Origin: Ascoidea rubescens DSM 1968
Lineage: Eukaryota > Ascomycota > Saccharomycetes > Ascoideales > Ascoideaceae
Assembly (NCBI RefSeq): GCF_001661345.1
Contig: NW_017962914.1
Coordinates: 336,439 to 400,438 of the forward strand
Reading direction: 5' to 3'
Length of the DNA stretch: 64,000 nucleotides
This document shows, piece after piece, positions 24,590 through 37,699 of the stretch. Position 1 is the first letter of the stretch. Every line of letters starts with the position of its first letter. The notes under the pieces are model-generated. The model saw nothing but the letters and a program-made list of their open reading frames with translations. It was not told the origin of the DNA and searched no databases. The translations under genes and the position numbers were made by a program.

Positions 24590-27500
24590 TGGTTGTTCAA
24601 TATCAACGCTGCTCAGTATACCTCTTAGAATAAACCCATTATGGTAGAAGATCATATCCTTGCCCTTCATGGTACAAACTGCGTGATCCACGTTTTGGAA
24701 TTCAAGTTCCTTAAGTTGGTTAGTGGCATATCTGATCCTTCCGTATTCGAAGAAGTGCTATCCAAGGGATGATACTCCCGTCACCTATTGGTTGACTTGG
24801 GGAAGCGTTACGGTCCATTGGTGTCCACGGGGCTTTTACCACAACCATGTCCCTTAACGATAGAAATTAGCAAATTACATTATCCAAAGATGGAGCGTAC
24901 AATTGACTTTTCAATGAAGTTTCCAATATTCTTAAGATCTACAACGATATTGATGCTAGAGCATTTTTCAGTACTGTTTGCGTTTAGAACACCCCCGACG
25001 CAAAAAGCGGTCTTACTTTTTTTCACACCCTCACCAAAATAATTCTAATGAACCAAAGATTTTGCCGAAATCTTTTTCTAATGATAGATTTACCGGCAAC
25101 TGAAGATCAACAGAGTTCACCTTCTGTTCTTGAAACCCATTCAAGAAATCAAAACAAAAATAAATGAAGTGGACTTTAATTTGAAAAGAAGAAAATTGGC
25201 TAGTGAATCTTTGACCCAGAGACAGTGACTTCGGCACCATCGGTTTCGGCAGTTGCTGCGGCCGCTGAAAGAGATGCTGAATGTCCCAAAAATGACTAAT
25301 TGCTTTTTTCTTCGTCGTTGAAAACTCTAGGAACATGATGAAGAACATGAAGCTGTTCTAACGTGAATGTGGTGCGTGGCAGGATATATGTGCCAACGCT
25401 GATTGGTTCAGTAATTTAACTCCTCAATGAGGTCCACCAGCTGGACTCACTGTCCCCATCGTAGAGGTCAAATATATTGCAACAGTGATGCTGATGAAAA
25501 ATGAATCATTCAAACCTCTTCTTTGAGCTGGCCCTTGTTCAAAGTTAACTTTGATTGAAGGTGCTTCAAATAAATGAACTTCGTCTTTGTCTAACGAGGA
25601 ATGAATTTGATTAAATGGGGCAATAGCGGGCAACAAAGCAAGATCGGGATGATATGAATGTTTCGCTCCCCCAACTGCTATTGCGCTATTCACTGCAATG
25701 TGGCATAATCCTTCAGGTGAACCAGCATGGTCTGTTCGAAGAAATATCGCAAAAGCTATTCCATTTGGGCTGCTGATTACTCAAAATGTGATTCATGTCA
25801 CAAAGGAATACCGACTGAACCTAATAGTATGTGCTCCCCATGTCACGCCAATGCTGTTTTCGGTCTAACTCTTTTTGATATTGTTCGGCGAGTATGAGTT
25901 GTTGCTGTTGATGAGAGTTTGTTCCTTGTCAGCATCATTGATGACCACACAACATATCTTGTTGTTGTTCATGTTGCCTCACGATCAGTAACTGCTGGCA
26001 GCGTTCAATATCATACTAAATTAACTAAACGTCGGTACGAAAAAAGGGTTATTGCTTGCTCGTCGGACAACAAACCTTCAACCAAGCCCTTTAAAACCTG
26101 TCCTCAATCTGAAGGAATTATACAACGTATTTCTAACTGATATGTGCTTCATTAAATCGAGGGCGCTAACAGTTAGACAAGGAACATGCATCGACACGAC
26201 CTGGAAATGTAAAATGAAGCTAATATACCTGATTGATTGAGAATTGATGCCCCGATTGGTGCAGCGTACATCATGATTAATATTCCCACCCCGCATGGGT
26301 TTCTGGTGACGCATACTTTGAAGCAATTCATTTTTGGAGAATCAACCGTTCCTATCCCGTGAGTGTTTGGATGTGCTCCGCAAACTAAAAAACTCATTCA
26401 GGTGCCGCAAATATACCAACATTTGGATTTGCAGTTGGTTTTACAGCTGTTGCTGTAGCAATCAAAACCGTATATCTACACACTGTTGTTAATGGCGAGA
26501 TAACTGAACTGCAATGCTTTGAACGAATTCCCAAATGATAACTCCATCGAGCTTGCCGAATACATTGACATCACCTTGGATCATGAATGGAATCGTCGTG
26601 TCGTTGACATTGAGTTGGATTGAAAGAAATCTACAGAGCAACAAAGGATTGTTGTCACGTTGCTGACGCCAGCACCGGTGCTGAATTTGATATTGGCCTA
26701 CTCGATGGAACAATAAAGTTTGTCAAAAGGACCTTGTGGACTTGGTACAGAGGGTTAAATGGATGACAAACGATTTTGCATATACATTTAGAAAAACAGC
26801 TGCCTTTTCACGAATTTGGCTGCTGTTCATATTGCCGCTGCAAATCTTGAACCTAATGAATGACATCAAATTTGTGAAGTTGTATGTAAATCAAAGATTT
26901 TGGCGGTGGCTCATAACCATAAGTACTTGTTGACCCATGCTATTTTTAAAAACGAAATGAAGGCTGTCGCTGTCTGTTTACTGTATAGTCAGCAAAGCTG
27001 GTGAATTTGTAAAGCAGAATAATTGATCGAAGGACTTTACAAGTTAAAGGTATTGATTACGCTGTAAATTTCGGTCCAGTTCATCGGTATGAGTAGGTCG
27101 TACTTTTTGCTGCCGTTGCATGATCACTGTCAGTGAAAGATTTTCAAATATAGAAAGGACTGGATTTTTTCAAGGTGATGACGACGCTCAAAATTAAATC
27201 GATAAACGTACTGCATTTGCGTTTGATGAATAACTTGAGATTCTTTCAAAGTTACCGAAATAATTCATAAACTGAAAATTTCACGTCTTTGATAATACAA
27301 AGGAATGGTTAAACCTCTCCAAACCTTTGAATTTGAAACAGCTTCAGCAGAGGACGCTGAGCATTGTCACTCAACTAAAATCCACCACTGCTTGGAAGGA
27401 ATATATTTCAATGCTGTTATCATTGCCGGATCAACAGACGCAATGGTCAAGTAATTTAAATCATATCATTGTGCGAAGGTCAAAATGAAATATGTTGACC

Positions 27501-28350
27501 TAATGCCAAGTTGCTCTTTTGACTGGATGTTCAGCAATGTAACAACAATATCTCGTTACCATTGATAACTTACGGGAGACTGGTGGTTCAACAGAATAAA
27601 AATGAGGAATAGCATTTGATTGCCACAACAATGATGAATAACCAATACAAGGAGTAACATGAAACAGATTGCTCTCAGATCGATGCTCACAGGTCACCAA
27701 TTTCCAGATGAATTTTAGGATCCGCCTTTTCCACTGCTAACTGTTTGCTGTAAGATATCGCAATAATTTTTGGGTAACTGAGCTGATATTTTTGTTTGAC
27801 ATTCAAGTTCCACCTTTAATGTGCTAAATGACTGTTAAATCATTTGAACATAGGTCATTATATGCTCTCTATGTCTCAAGGATTTAGTTGACTCAAACGA
27901 ATACTCTGAGTGTCACTTGCTTGGACGCATTGCTTATGTAGAATCATTTGGTATCCATATGTTCCTCAATATGCGAAAGACTGAATTGAAACTCAAAAAC
28001 GCAGGCTTCAGTGGCCTTGCAAAATTGGGATGCTGAGTAGAGTTTGCTCACTGAAGCGGATAAAGAATTTCTGGATCTAATGAACAACTTCTATTAACTG
28101 GACATCTATTCATAAAGGAATTATAAAATGCGATAAAGGTTCTGCTATCGACTTGGCTACCCTTCCAACCAATAACTGAAACTCCAAGCATACTACAATT
28201 AGATATTACTTTATCATGGAGTTGAGAAATGTGGCTATTGGGCTGGCACGACGCCAAAATAAAATCCCCGTTGCTGATATAATCTCGATGTAGCCTAGCG
28301 ATTCGGTGTTCAAAGAGCTCAACGAATTTTTTCAATGATTATTTTGTTCT
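24590..28350 (+). mobile_element. Ty1/copia fossil D (gag-PR-INT-RT-RNase H)
   Basis: Plus-strand copia copy with all regions traceable. The gag middle is at about 24.74 kb (DPSVFEEVLSKG, matching DPTVLEEALHNRWSGAEEL of fossil I). The integrase zinc region is at about 25.79-25.84 kb (CDSCHKGIPTEPNSMC) and the core at 25.92-25.97 kb (FLVSIIDDHTTYLVVV). RT is spread over about 26.5-27.6 kb. RNase H ends the element: KGSAIDLATLPTN near 28.15 kb and TIRYYFIMELRNVAIGLARR near 28.2-28.25 kb reproduce 'DN--AI-LA-NPT' and 'DIRYHFIRE-V--G-I-L'. Broken repeatedly and old. It stands head-to-head with J and tail-to-tail with I. Confidence 0.88.
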
Positions 28351-29830
28351 GCTTGTTGCTCATTTCTTTGCTCTTGTTGGATTGGTTTAATCAGCCTATT
28401 AATATTGGCTTGAGTGACTGCTGGCCATTTCGATTTACAACAGATACCAACTCATTTTAATGCAGCTGCTCATTTCCAGCTGCGAAATATTACACTTGGA
28501 CCACTCAGTAGTTGAATTCACATATGCTCTGGTTATTTTTGATTATGTGATCCATTCAATATAATTTATCATGTGTAATTATATAGCAGCCATGAAGTGT
28601 AATGGGAACAGTCGTTCGGATCAATGGATGCAGCCAAAGGCCCGAACTGACGAACAAAAGAGATGTGTCTGTAATACCTTTGAGAGACAAAGTACAAGAA
28701 CTCACTCTTTCTCAATGGAGAATAAATTGGTGAGTGTTCGTTTGTGCAACGCACATGTCAGAATTTTAAAAGCACTACTTTTGCTACCGCAAGATGTTTT
28801 CATTTGAAATGCGGTGGTTGAAATTTGAAGCTCCTTCACTGTCCTTATGACCGGATGGTTGGAGACAATAAGTTGTCTCCAGTGTCGCTATCCAGTTAGC
28901 CAACGCACATATTCCTTTGAAGCTAGTTTACAATTTTGGATCAGGTAGAACCCATCATTTCAGCTCTTTGAACTAATTTAACTGGGGCGGTTTTGAGCCT
29001 TGCAGAGTGTTACAGCAAGTCCTTCGATATCTCTCTCCTGTCCGCTGCCGTTACTATTTCTAATCGAACCCAGTTGCTTTACAAAGGGTCTGGCGTTTTC
29101 GTCAACGTGATTCTTTTTGAAATATTTCTTGACATCAACTTATTAGCACGGAATCGCTAAGTGATTTGAGGACCGGCAAGCGATCGTTCATTTGCCGATT
29201 AGTTTGGACGAGCAAATGTAAATCATAGATTACAGAGATCCACTCACTGATGTAGCTCAGTCGGCTCAAATCCCAAGCAAGGCCGTCTGATAAAAAAGAT
29301 TTTTGGGTAAGAATAATGGGTGCTTAGAAAGGGTGGCTTTTTTGTTGCACTAACTAGGCTCCTTTAATTTGCCAGGATAGAGGCATGGAAAATTCAGTTG
29401 TTTAGTGCTTCAAAAACATTACCCGGCCAGTTGGCATTTGTCCCGGTGGTCTGCTTGCAATCGCCTATTTTCTTAAGCCACTGCTCATGCTACCATCATC
29501 CCCTCCTATATCCATCAATCGATAAACAGGAACTAATAGTTAAAATATTGAAGGTCTAACCCAATCATATGAACAATCTTGCAATGAATATTGCCATCAT
29601 ATCCATTTGGTGACTCACAATAAAAACCACAACTAGAATTGGTCTGCAACCCTTTTACAATCACTACTCTCGCCGTCAGTCCAACAAAAGTATGAAAACA
29701 CAGTTACATAATTAACGAAAAGCCAAACAGCAATAATAAGAAGATACAACAAAACCGACCTAACATTCGAAACCGGAACTATCAACAATTCATTCATTTA
29801 ACAAAATATTTGAGATGTCTCAACACTGGA
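28350..29830. other. Unassigned gap between the tails of fossils D and I
   Basis: About 1.5 kb between two copia 3' ends facing each other. It is long enough for two terminal repeats, but I cannot define their ends. Two overlapping open stretches on opposite strands at 28.57-28.81 kb lack any recognisable family or codon signal. A tRNA-like A-box word, TAGCTCAGTCGG, occurs near 29.26 kb without a matching B box. No gene is supported. Confidence 0.3.
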
Positions 29831-32800
29831 AGAGGTAGGGCCTTACCAATATATCAGCATCACCACTTTGATTATCATCTGTTGGAAAACTAGCAGCAAC
29901 GAAATAAGATATTCTTGTATGATTACATCGCGGTGATATATGGTTGAGGATTTGGTGATTGTTGAAATAGATATCCTTTCTGAAATTGAATCCGATATCC
30001 CGTTATTTAATTGTCTAATCAACGGCAGCAAAATTATTTTAAGTTCCGCGTTGGAAAATCGGCTCCATTGACCGGTTGAAACGGTAAATAGTGTTAACAC
30101 TCACTCCACAAAAAGGCAACCGAAAACTTCATCATTCAGATCAAAGTAAACGATTTACAATTAGTAATGATGGGATATCTACTAAAGCATTTTCCATTAT
30201 CAATGCCCTCGGCCCACTAACTCTCAAAGAATCCAAATAACTCAAGCGACGGAAGTGGCTTGCAATGAACTCTAAACGGGTTTGAGTTTTAATAACCTTC
30301 TTTTCTTTCACACAAGTTTAATCGATGTTGCATGGTGCAGCAATACAATTACTGTTCAACCGAAGAGCATAAACAGTGTCATCCCCTAAAATATTTACCG
30401 CGGAAGCAAATGAGCAATCAGTTTATCTGTAAACTTCTGAGTCTTCAGCAATTAAATCAAAGGAATGTGATTTATATAGCACGTTGTTCAAGTCATTCAT
30501 CAATCTTGTTGCCTTCAAGTGAAGCAAATCAAATCGCGACTAATCAACTTTTAATGTGAAGCAGTCGTTCAAGGATGCCCAAATACAATTGGGGATTTGA
30601 GCAGCATCAAGTTAATCAAATGCACCGCTTGCTATTCTAAGACCTTCCATTTTGATCAATGAACCACAATACGATTTAAATATCTTCACGATTCAAATTG
30701 TTGATTGCGCACAAAAACATTTCAACATATATTTGTAGCAAGCAGAGGAGTTTGCCATTTGCAAGATAATTCTCACCATAATCCGATGAATCATTGGAAC
30801 CCAAACGATTCGAAAGCACGTACCATCACTTTCAACCAACACACAGGAAGACGTGGTAGTGCACATACGGATTTGTGTTACTTCTAAACCATCAAAACAT
30901 ATTCACCATCCAACATGCGGGACGTTGATCAATGTAAAGTTCTTCGTCCATTCCACCAAAAAGAAGTGCAATTTTCCAATTTAGATGCTGCACCAAGAAA
31001 GTCAATGATGTTCATCCAGCACGATTGCCTCGAACAGTTCCATACCGATTGACAGACCTAGATCTTTGAGAAGAATGAAAATCTTCATGGCAAAAACAAC
31101 CTTGGGCAACTCTTCTTGATTATTCCGATCCACCAGTTGTGCGGACATTGTTGAAGAACCACAACAACTGCCAACACGTCTTTCTCCAAAAGGATGATTG
31201 GCCTCCATGTAATAATTATGGTCAAGCATTTTCAGATGCGCTGATTGACAGCAACTGTGCCGATTTCGTCTGCTGGATTAGTTCTACCGGTATTGGCGGC
31301 CTTCAGAGCAGCCGCCAAATTTGTCCAATAGCAGCTGGATCCAAAGATATCATTTAAATCAATTTTAAAGACTTTGAGTGCGTACTGAAAATCATCATCA
31401 GTTTGTGGCCGTACGGCATTGATTGCTGCACGCTGAAAGATATGAGATACACCACCGCTGTGATCATCAGGAGATATTTCATTAAATTCTATGGATGCAG
31501 CGTCTTCTTCGAATTGAACTGATTAACATCGACAGCGTCTTTTTCTTCATCATCTGAGCTGATGGCACTGAGGCCTTCATCATCATTGGGATTATCTTCT
31601 GATCTATTTTGTCAAGCGATTACATTTTTGCTATGTTGTCTTTGAATGCTATAGACGGACTTCCGCGGTAGAAAGGTCAGAGCAATAAGTGTAACTCTGA
31701 CTGCAGATTTAATTACAATATTAATGGCTGCGAATGACGGGTCTTCGCGACGAAATTTGGAGTTCCTAAACAGACGTCGTGAGCTGACAAAAACGCAGCT
31801 GCTATATAGATTGAAGATTCTGTTGGCATTTTTACTGATCTCGTGGCCAACCACATTCCAGAAGACCGCTGTATCATCTAACAAAGATTGCCCAACATTT
31901 CGGGCATCATGCTGTGATCAGGACAGCAAAGCACCTTTAAAATAGGAGCAGCTGAAATTCGTCCACATAGGGAATCAATTACAGTACTCAAGAGATCAAC
32001 ATTCTTTGTGGAAATAACGTTTATCAACAACACAGAGCACCTTGCTTCTGGATTGCAAAATGATCCGCAATATCATTATAAATTAACATTGTCCCATCTT
32101 TTGTCATGAATGTTGTTTGCCGACCTTGCGCCACCCAATTTTGATTAAACTGATAAGAAGCTGATATTTGGATATTCATTTTGTCAGATTGACGACTGCT
32201 TCGGAAATCTTTAATGGAAACCTATTATCAGATCTGACAGTGGGAACCCTTTTATCGAGTATTCGTTGAGTGAATTTAATCTAATGTTTCATCCTGCCAT
32301 CAGCCAATGATCGTGTGGCAATGGAAGCACGAAAAAGTTCAATTCAGTAGTGATCATCTACGGTGTGAAAATATCGTCTGTGTGAAAAAGGAAGATGTGT
32401 CATTGCCACAACGATATAAACCCGATGCAGAGTAAAAGCAGCAGTGGCTTGTGTTGTAGACGACATGATAATGATGTTAGTCTCTTTTCCTTTGTGCAAG
32501 AGCATCATTTTGGGCTGCTGGTACTTAATGTCGCGTTGATTGTGGATATATCTTTTGGAGCGGAGTTACCTGGATGATGGAAACGATCATTCAAATTTGT
32601 AGTAATTGACTGATCAGCAGTTAGGGCAACTGGCCATCCACAATCAGCTAAAGATGCATTTTCACCAGCTGGATTTCCATCCAATTAATGACGATTACTT
32701 TCAATGAAAACCACCTCCATCTATTTGTACCGGTTGAGATTGATGAAGAATTTGCACCATTTAGAGCATAAACGGCAGATCCTACTGCTTTTCCGTTCAG

Positions 32801-33970
32801 AAACGTTGCAGTTTCAATACTATTGACATCTTCGAACATTTCAGCACCACCTGGTAAATGACACAAAAGATGATTTCAATCACTGAACAACTGTGTGTTT
32901 ACTCCAATAGGATTGGAACCAGTAGATTCATAATGAATTTGTTTGCACTTCAAATTCTGGTTGCTTGGTGTGTCTATCGACCAAGCGAACCATGGTTGAT
33001 AAAGATGGGGAGCACCCACATTAGCCGCAGCCGGAGAAGCGTCGGCTACAAGTGTGGATTCAAGAGGAACTGGTGGTTGATCCAATAACCACTAGACAAA
33101 TGGATTTGTTCGTAAAAATGATAGCAAGTTATTGGTTATCGCATTATCTTCTTAAGTGTCTGGTTTCCAATTGAGGTAAATCGGTTAATCTAAGTTAGCA
33201 GCAAATGCCTGCTTATGAGGATGAATGGCCGCACGCTGTGAATCAATAGCTGTAATTTTTTGTTGCTCAGGACATTGAGTGAGAACTTTGGCAGCATTGA
33301 AGGTATCGCAAACAAGAGCAGCATCGAAAATGTCACCAATCATGTCATCATTGTGGATCGCATGAATATTGCCATAAAATTCATTAGCAAATTCAATGTG
33401 GTGCTTTATACTAAGTAAAGTATTTGCGCAGATTCGCGTGGTAGATGACCCGATGATATTCCAAACTGCTTCACCACCAACATCACCATAATCGTTTATG
33501 CCGTTTACCTAATTCTTCAGCACCGCTCCACCTATTGTGTAGCGCCTCTTCTAATACCGTGGGATCCAATCCTCCACCAACCTACTTATGTGGAATGCAA
33601 TCCATAGCAACTCTAACTGACTTGCAATTAGCATCATCTGCAAGAGTAACTCGCTTTGTGAGGAGCCGTGAATAAAGTACGCAAACTGATTTTTTTTGCA
33701 TGCAAGACTGAACCACAAAACTTATTGTCAACGGAAATCATTTGCCTCATTCATTATCCGCAGCTGAAATTCGCTAATTGGTTCTGATTCTGTCAAGGCG
33801 AATAACTAAAAATTTGTTAAAAATGTGTAGTAATTAAGAAACTCCACAGTAGAAGAGATCGGCGGCCGGTTTTAGAAAGACCGGACAGAGATGTCAAAGC
33901 GTCACGGAAGCAGGCCGCCGACAAACACCTAGAAACCGAATGTAGAAACTCGCTAAGCTGACACCATTTT
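29830..33970 (-). mobile_element. Ty1/copia fossil I (gag-INT-RT-RNase H)
   Basis: Minus-strand copia copy. Gag at about 33.95-32.9 kb shows DPTVLEEALHNRWSGAEEL near 33.54 kb and, further on, an NEFYGNIHAIHNDD segment near 33.36 kb whose counterpart occurs in fossil D. Integrase at about 32.5-31.9 kb is eroded but has the same spacing as in C and B. An acidic linker lies near 31.55 kb. RT is clearest at 31.0-31.2 kb, where FILLKDLGLSIGMELFEAIV corresponds to 'SLYGLKQ----W---L'. RNase H lies at about 30.5-29.83 kb and ends with a degraded 'ADI-TK' motif. Broken many times and old. Its 5' end meets fossil E head-to-head near 34.0 kb. Confidence 0.74.
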
Positions 33971-36754
33971 CGATTTTCATTGATCTGCTACAATAACTAT
34001 GAGCCAAATCTCACCTGGCGGGTAGCAGGAATCACAGAATCAAGTAGATAATATTAGGGTTTCTATTTGCATTTTGTTGTTGAGCAGCAATGCTGCTTAG
34101 TTTGCTCTGCCTATTCAAGAAATTATCATAGCTACAGTTATTTGAGCTGATGATGTTCATTCACTCAAAGTGAAAGGTGCCATCTATTCCTTCTAGCAAT
34201 AGTGGGTTACTGCCGGACTTGTTTGCAGAGTTGCGAGAGGTTAATACAATCGCCAGAAAGCCCCTTAAGTATTAGTGATCTTGGCGATGCTTCACGGCTC
34301 GATTGGTGCTTAGGTGGATGTTATTATCACGAGGAAACTTACTTAGGCTAAGTGGAGAAATACTTCATCAATATAAGTTGATAGAATTAACTCTATATTG
34401 AAATCTATGAAGCACTCACAAGCCCTACAATGCTTATAGAAAAGCTGCAACCTTCCCCGCTCTATTTCCGTTAGAAATCACCAGTGCTGGATCAATCCGT
34501 ACACAATTGAACCACCCGCAGAGCAGTAGTCTGTGCTGAAAAAAATGAATTAGTTAATCATCTTGGCGATGAGGCATCTGATCGTGGCTCACGATCAACA
34601 CGGTTAGTCTCTGTTGATGAAGCACCTTTCAAAAAGACAAATCAGAAACGTATGACCATGTATTGCTGTGACAACATAGCTCACTTGGCTAGTCGGTGGT
34701 TGGCATCACGGCCTTGATTTCTGGTTCACTTGATCCAGTCGTTGGTTTTGCTGCCTTGCCTGTTCTGGATGCCCGCAAAGTTGTAAATCCGCTGTGTTCT
34801 TCGTTGATATTACGAGATCAGAAACTGATGTTGAATTCCTAACTGTTCTAATTTGAATGAGGTGATGGTCAACATGTTTCCGTTGTCGTTGATTGGCTGA
34901 TCATCCTCACTAGTCATTCGGCTGAGAATGCAACTACTTGTCACATTATCCTTGATGTCAACAGGATTGCTACTGCAAATTTCAAGAATAGTGGATAGTT
35001 TGATCATTCACTATGTGGTCCCCGTAGCCCAAGTTTAATTCCAATCTCAGCTGTTTCAAATAATATTCATTAGTTTTTATTCAATGATCTTACAGCTTAT
35101 TGGAATGTTGCGAACGCAGCTGCTAGAGCCGCTTCAAAGGTAGATCGACAAGTAGAAGCTCCTACCCGTTTAGCGTTAATCACTACACATTTCTATCGAC
35201 CTTTGGTTTATGCAGGAGAGAGCTGAATGCAGCACATCCAAGAATTATGCGATTCCTGCGGAGAGTGCCCCAAAAAAGACTTCGGTTCACGAGAGAAACC
35301 CAACTTGAATTTATAATCAGTTGCTTATAAGCCAGTGCACTGCGGTTTATCTGTACCTCATGTGGGCTTTTTTGGGCCTTCTGTTACTGAAGCTGCTGTA
35401 AACAGTAGTTAATCTTTCAACATTGTCAATGGTTACTAATGATTTCGTGCTTGTAGCGCCAAATGCCACCCCATCGTGAACAGATGCGAGGTAGCTAAAT
35501 CATAGAATATTCTTCTACGAAGTATTGGATAAGGACGTTCATAGAGTGATGTCTATCAAGGTGCATGCATTGAAGCTGTTGGATCGCTTTTAGCGATCTG
35601 AAGAAACCGAAATTCAAATCGCAGTTCCATATCAGTCTCATCAAAATGACGTTGGTATAATTTTGGAACGAACGATAGTCACAAAGGTGTGGAAAAACAT
35701 AATTGAAGCAAGTATCGCTAATTATTTGCCCAATAGTCTGTTGGTGTATGCAGTCCTTCTGATGAATTTGTTTCCAATCGAAAATCCGACCAACATATTT
35801 TCACTTCTCAATTTGTTGAAAAGTGAATAATAATTGCTGTGGTGTTGAAAGTAATTGGCTTTGCGGCGGATGGCATCATCACCAGACGAATCAGCTAAAC
35901 CAAATTCGATCCTACGGCAGTGCTTTGTGTGATTCTTGGCTATAACATGAGTAGAATGGCCAACAATAAGTAAAAACCCCATCTGGACTGTGTTGTTGCC
36001 AGCTCATCCGGTGGCTTTGAAGATCGTAAATTGCTTCATAACGACTGATAAATTGGTGCCATTGAGACAACGACTGCATTCGATGATAGAGTTCCATCTA
36101 TTGGTAATTGCGTTACGAAGGGAAACTCAGCAGACTGCTATCAATGACAGATTTATGACAACTGCAACAAGTTTACACGATACTTGAATCTGCAACTGCA
36201 ATGAGGATGACCTACACATTGAAACCAGCTGAGATGATGAAAATCACAGTTGCATGAGCCAAAAACAAAGGATTCAAATGAATCTCTTCCATCGGCAGAA
36301 CATATTGACCAAGGTACGGATGCTAACTCCGGTGATGAGTCTGATATGCATTAAATTGGTGGAGCTGAAGGCAATCATTTCAAAGAACTTCTTGACAATG
36401 AAAATGTGCTCTATTTCTTTTGCAATGATTTAAATGATAGTATTAAAGACCGGTCTGTTGTGACATATTTTGGTGCTGCCATCACTGGCCCTAGTACAGT
36501 ATAACAGACTCCAGTAAACTCAAACAAGTTAATTGGTTCTCAATCAGCGCTTCAGGCAATTGCTGTAAGCGGCAGCTACTGGTCGCTCGCTTTTGCGTCG
36601 GAAGAAAAGGTCGTGTGGCCTGTCCTTGGGTGATGACAATGAAATCACCGCCAATCGGTGCTTTTGCAGATGCCGCGCAAATTCTTCAATACATCTTTTT
36701 CTTCCCGTATGGTTGCGAAGAGCCCACTTTATCAGGCCTCTTCCACGGAATTGA

Positions 36755-36773
36755 TTATTATATATATATATTA
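36755..36773. repeat. Short TA microsatellite
   Basis: A run of alternating T and A, about eight TA units with one ATT imperfection, lies in the RT part of fossil E shortly before the LINE insertion. It is a simple repeat with no other signal. Confidence 0.7.
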
Positions 36774-37049
36774 ACGAATCACAAATCTTTTTGAGATTCT
36801 ACCGTAGATATGAAGAAACCTAGTCGTTAGGAAGAAAACTCACTTCGAAGACAAGACTGTGAAATGCAAGAAGCTGTGTGCTGGTATTGTCTTCGATTAT
36901 GAATTCTTATGCGTGCCATATAAAGATAATAAAATTAGGTAGGCCCGATTTCGTCCCTAATTCAATGTAAATACTTTGAGGATTTACCTCGTCTGAGAGA
37001 TCCATTGTTACCTGCGAAGGAACTCTCGCCTGTAGATTTATCGGACATT

Positions 37050-37330
37050 TGATGATTTAATAATATATTGTGGGTGCGGAGAGGGAACATTTCCATTGCT
37101 TGCTGCTCATATATCCAGCCGTCCACTGAGTATCTTCACCAAAAACGAGTGCGGTGCTATGTTGAACTACCGCGCCCGCCTCTTGCTTGGACATGTGCAA
37201 TATTATTGTAAATGTGAGTGGTCTCTTAATTGATGGTGGGATGTTGAAACAGGCGATTACCATTTGATTGTGAAAACTATTAATATAAATTTTAAATAGG
37301 TTATTCCATTGCCGGATCATCGATTCATGG
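37050..37330 (-). mobile_element. Possible RNase H-like fragment at the LINE 3' side
   Basis: A minus-strand open stretch of 87 codons contains KRPLTFTIILHMSKQEAGAVV followed by a segment ending in GYMSSK. Preceded by a run with the spacing of 'F--LK--L---PVL---' this resembles the RT-to-RNase H join and the 'TDAS--G-GAV--Q' core of Ty3/gypsy RNase H, or a very degraded RNase H tail of a LINE. The catalytic acidic residues are not evident. It sits between the end of the LINE RT and the left block of fossil E, so it could be the 3' end of the LINE or a separate small fragment. I cannot choose between these from the sequence. Confidence 0.2.
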
Positions 37331-37699
37331 AAGGGCTTCTTGATAGTGCTGATTGTAGGAACTGCAACGGCTTTCTCACTATCATGATCTTTGAAGAGCT
37401 ATACTATCACTTCAATTAGTAAGAATTATAGCGTTTTGGATAGTGATTGGTAAATTTGTTGATAAAGTTGTCTTGCATGTGTATTTCCTTTGATATTTTT
37501 TGCCATCGTTGAAATTGGTTATTGTTTTGGGAACGTATGGATAACTGTATGGGCAGTACATTTGTTTTCTACTCTTTTGATATAGTTGCAGTTGACTAAA
37601 AGTCACCGGTTACGGTCAGAGGAATGATATTATGTTGAGCACTGATCAGTTAAATGATTGTGGGATATTTTGCCTTGCAGCTTCTGGAAATAAAAAGAA

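Noticed and set aside
29240-29330. tRNA-like A box TAGCTCAGTCGG
   Set aside because: No B box (GGTTCRANNCC) at the right distance, and no acceptor or anticodon stem can be folded from the following bases.
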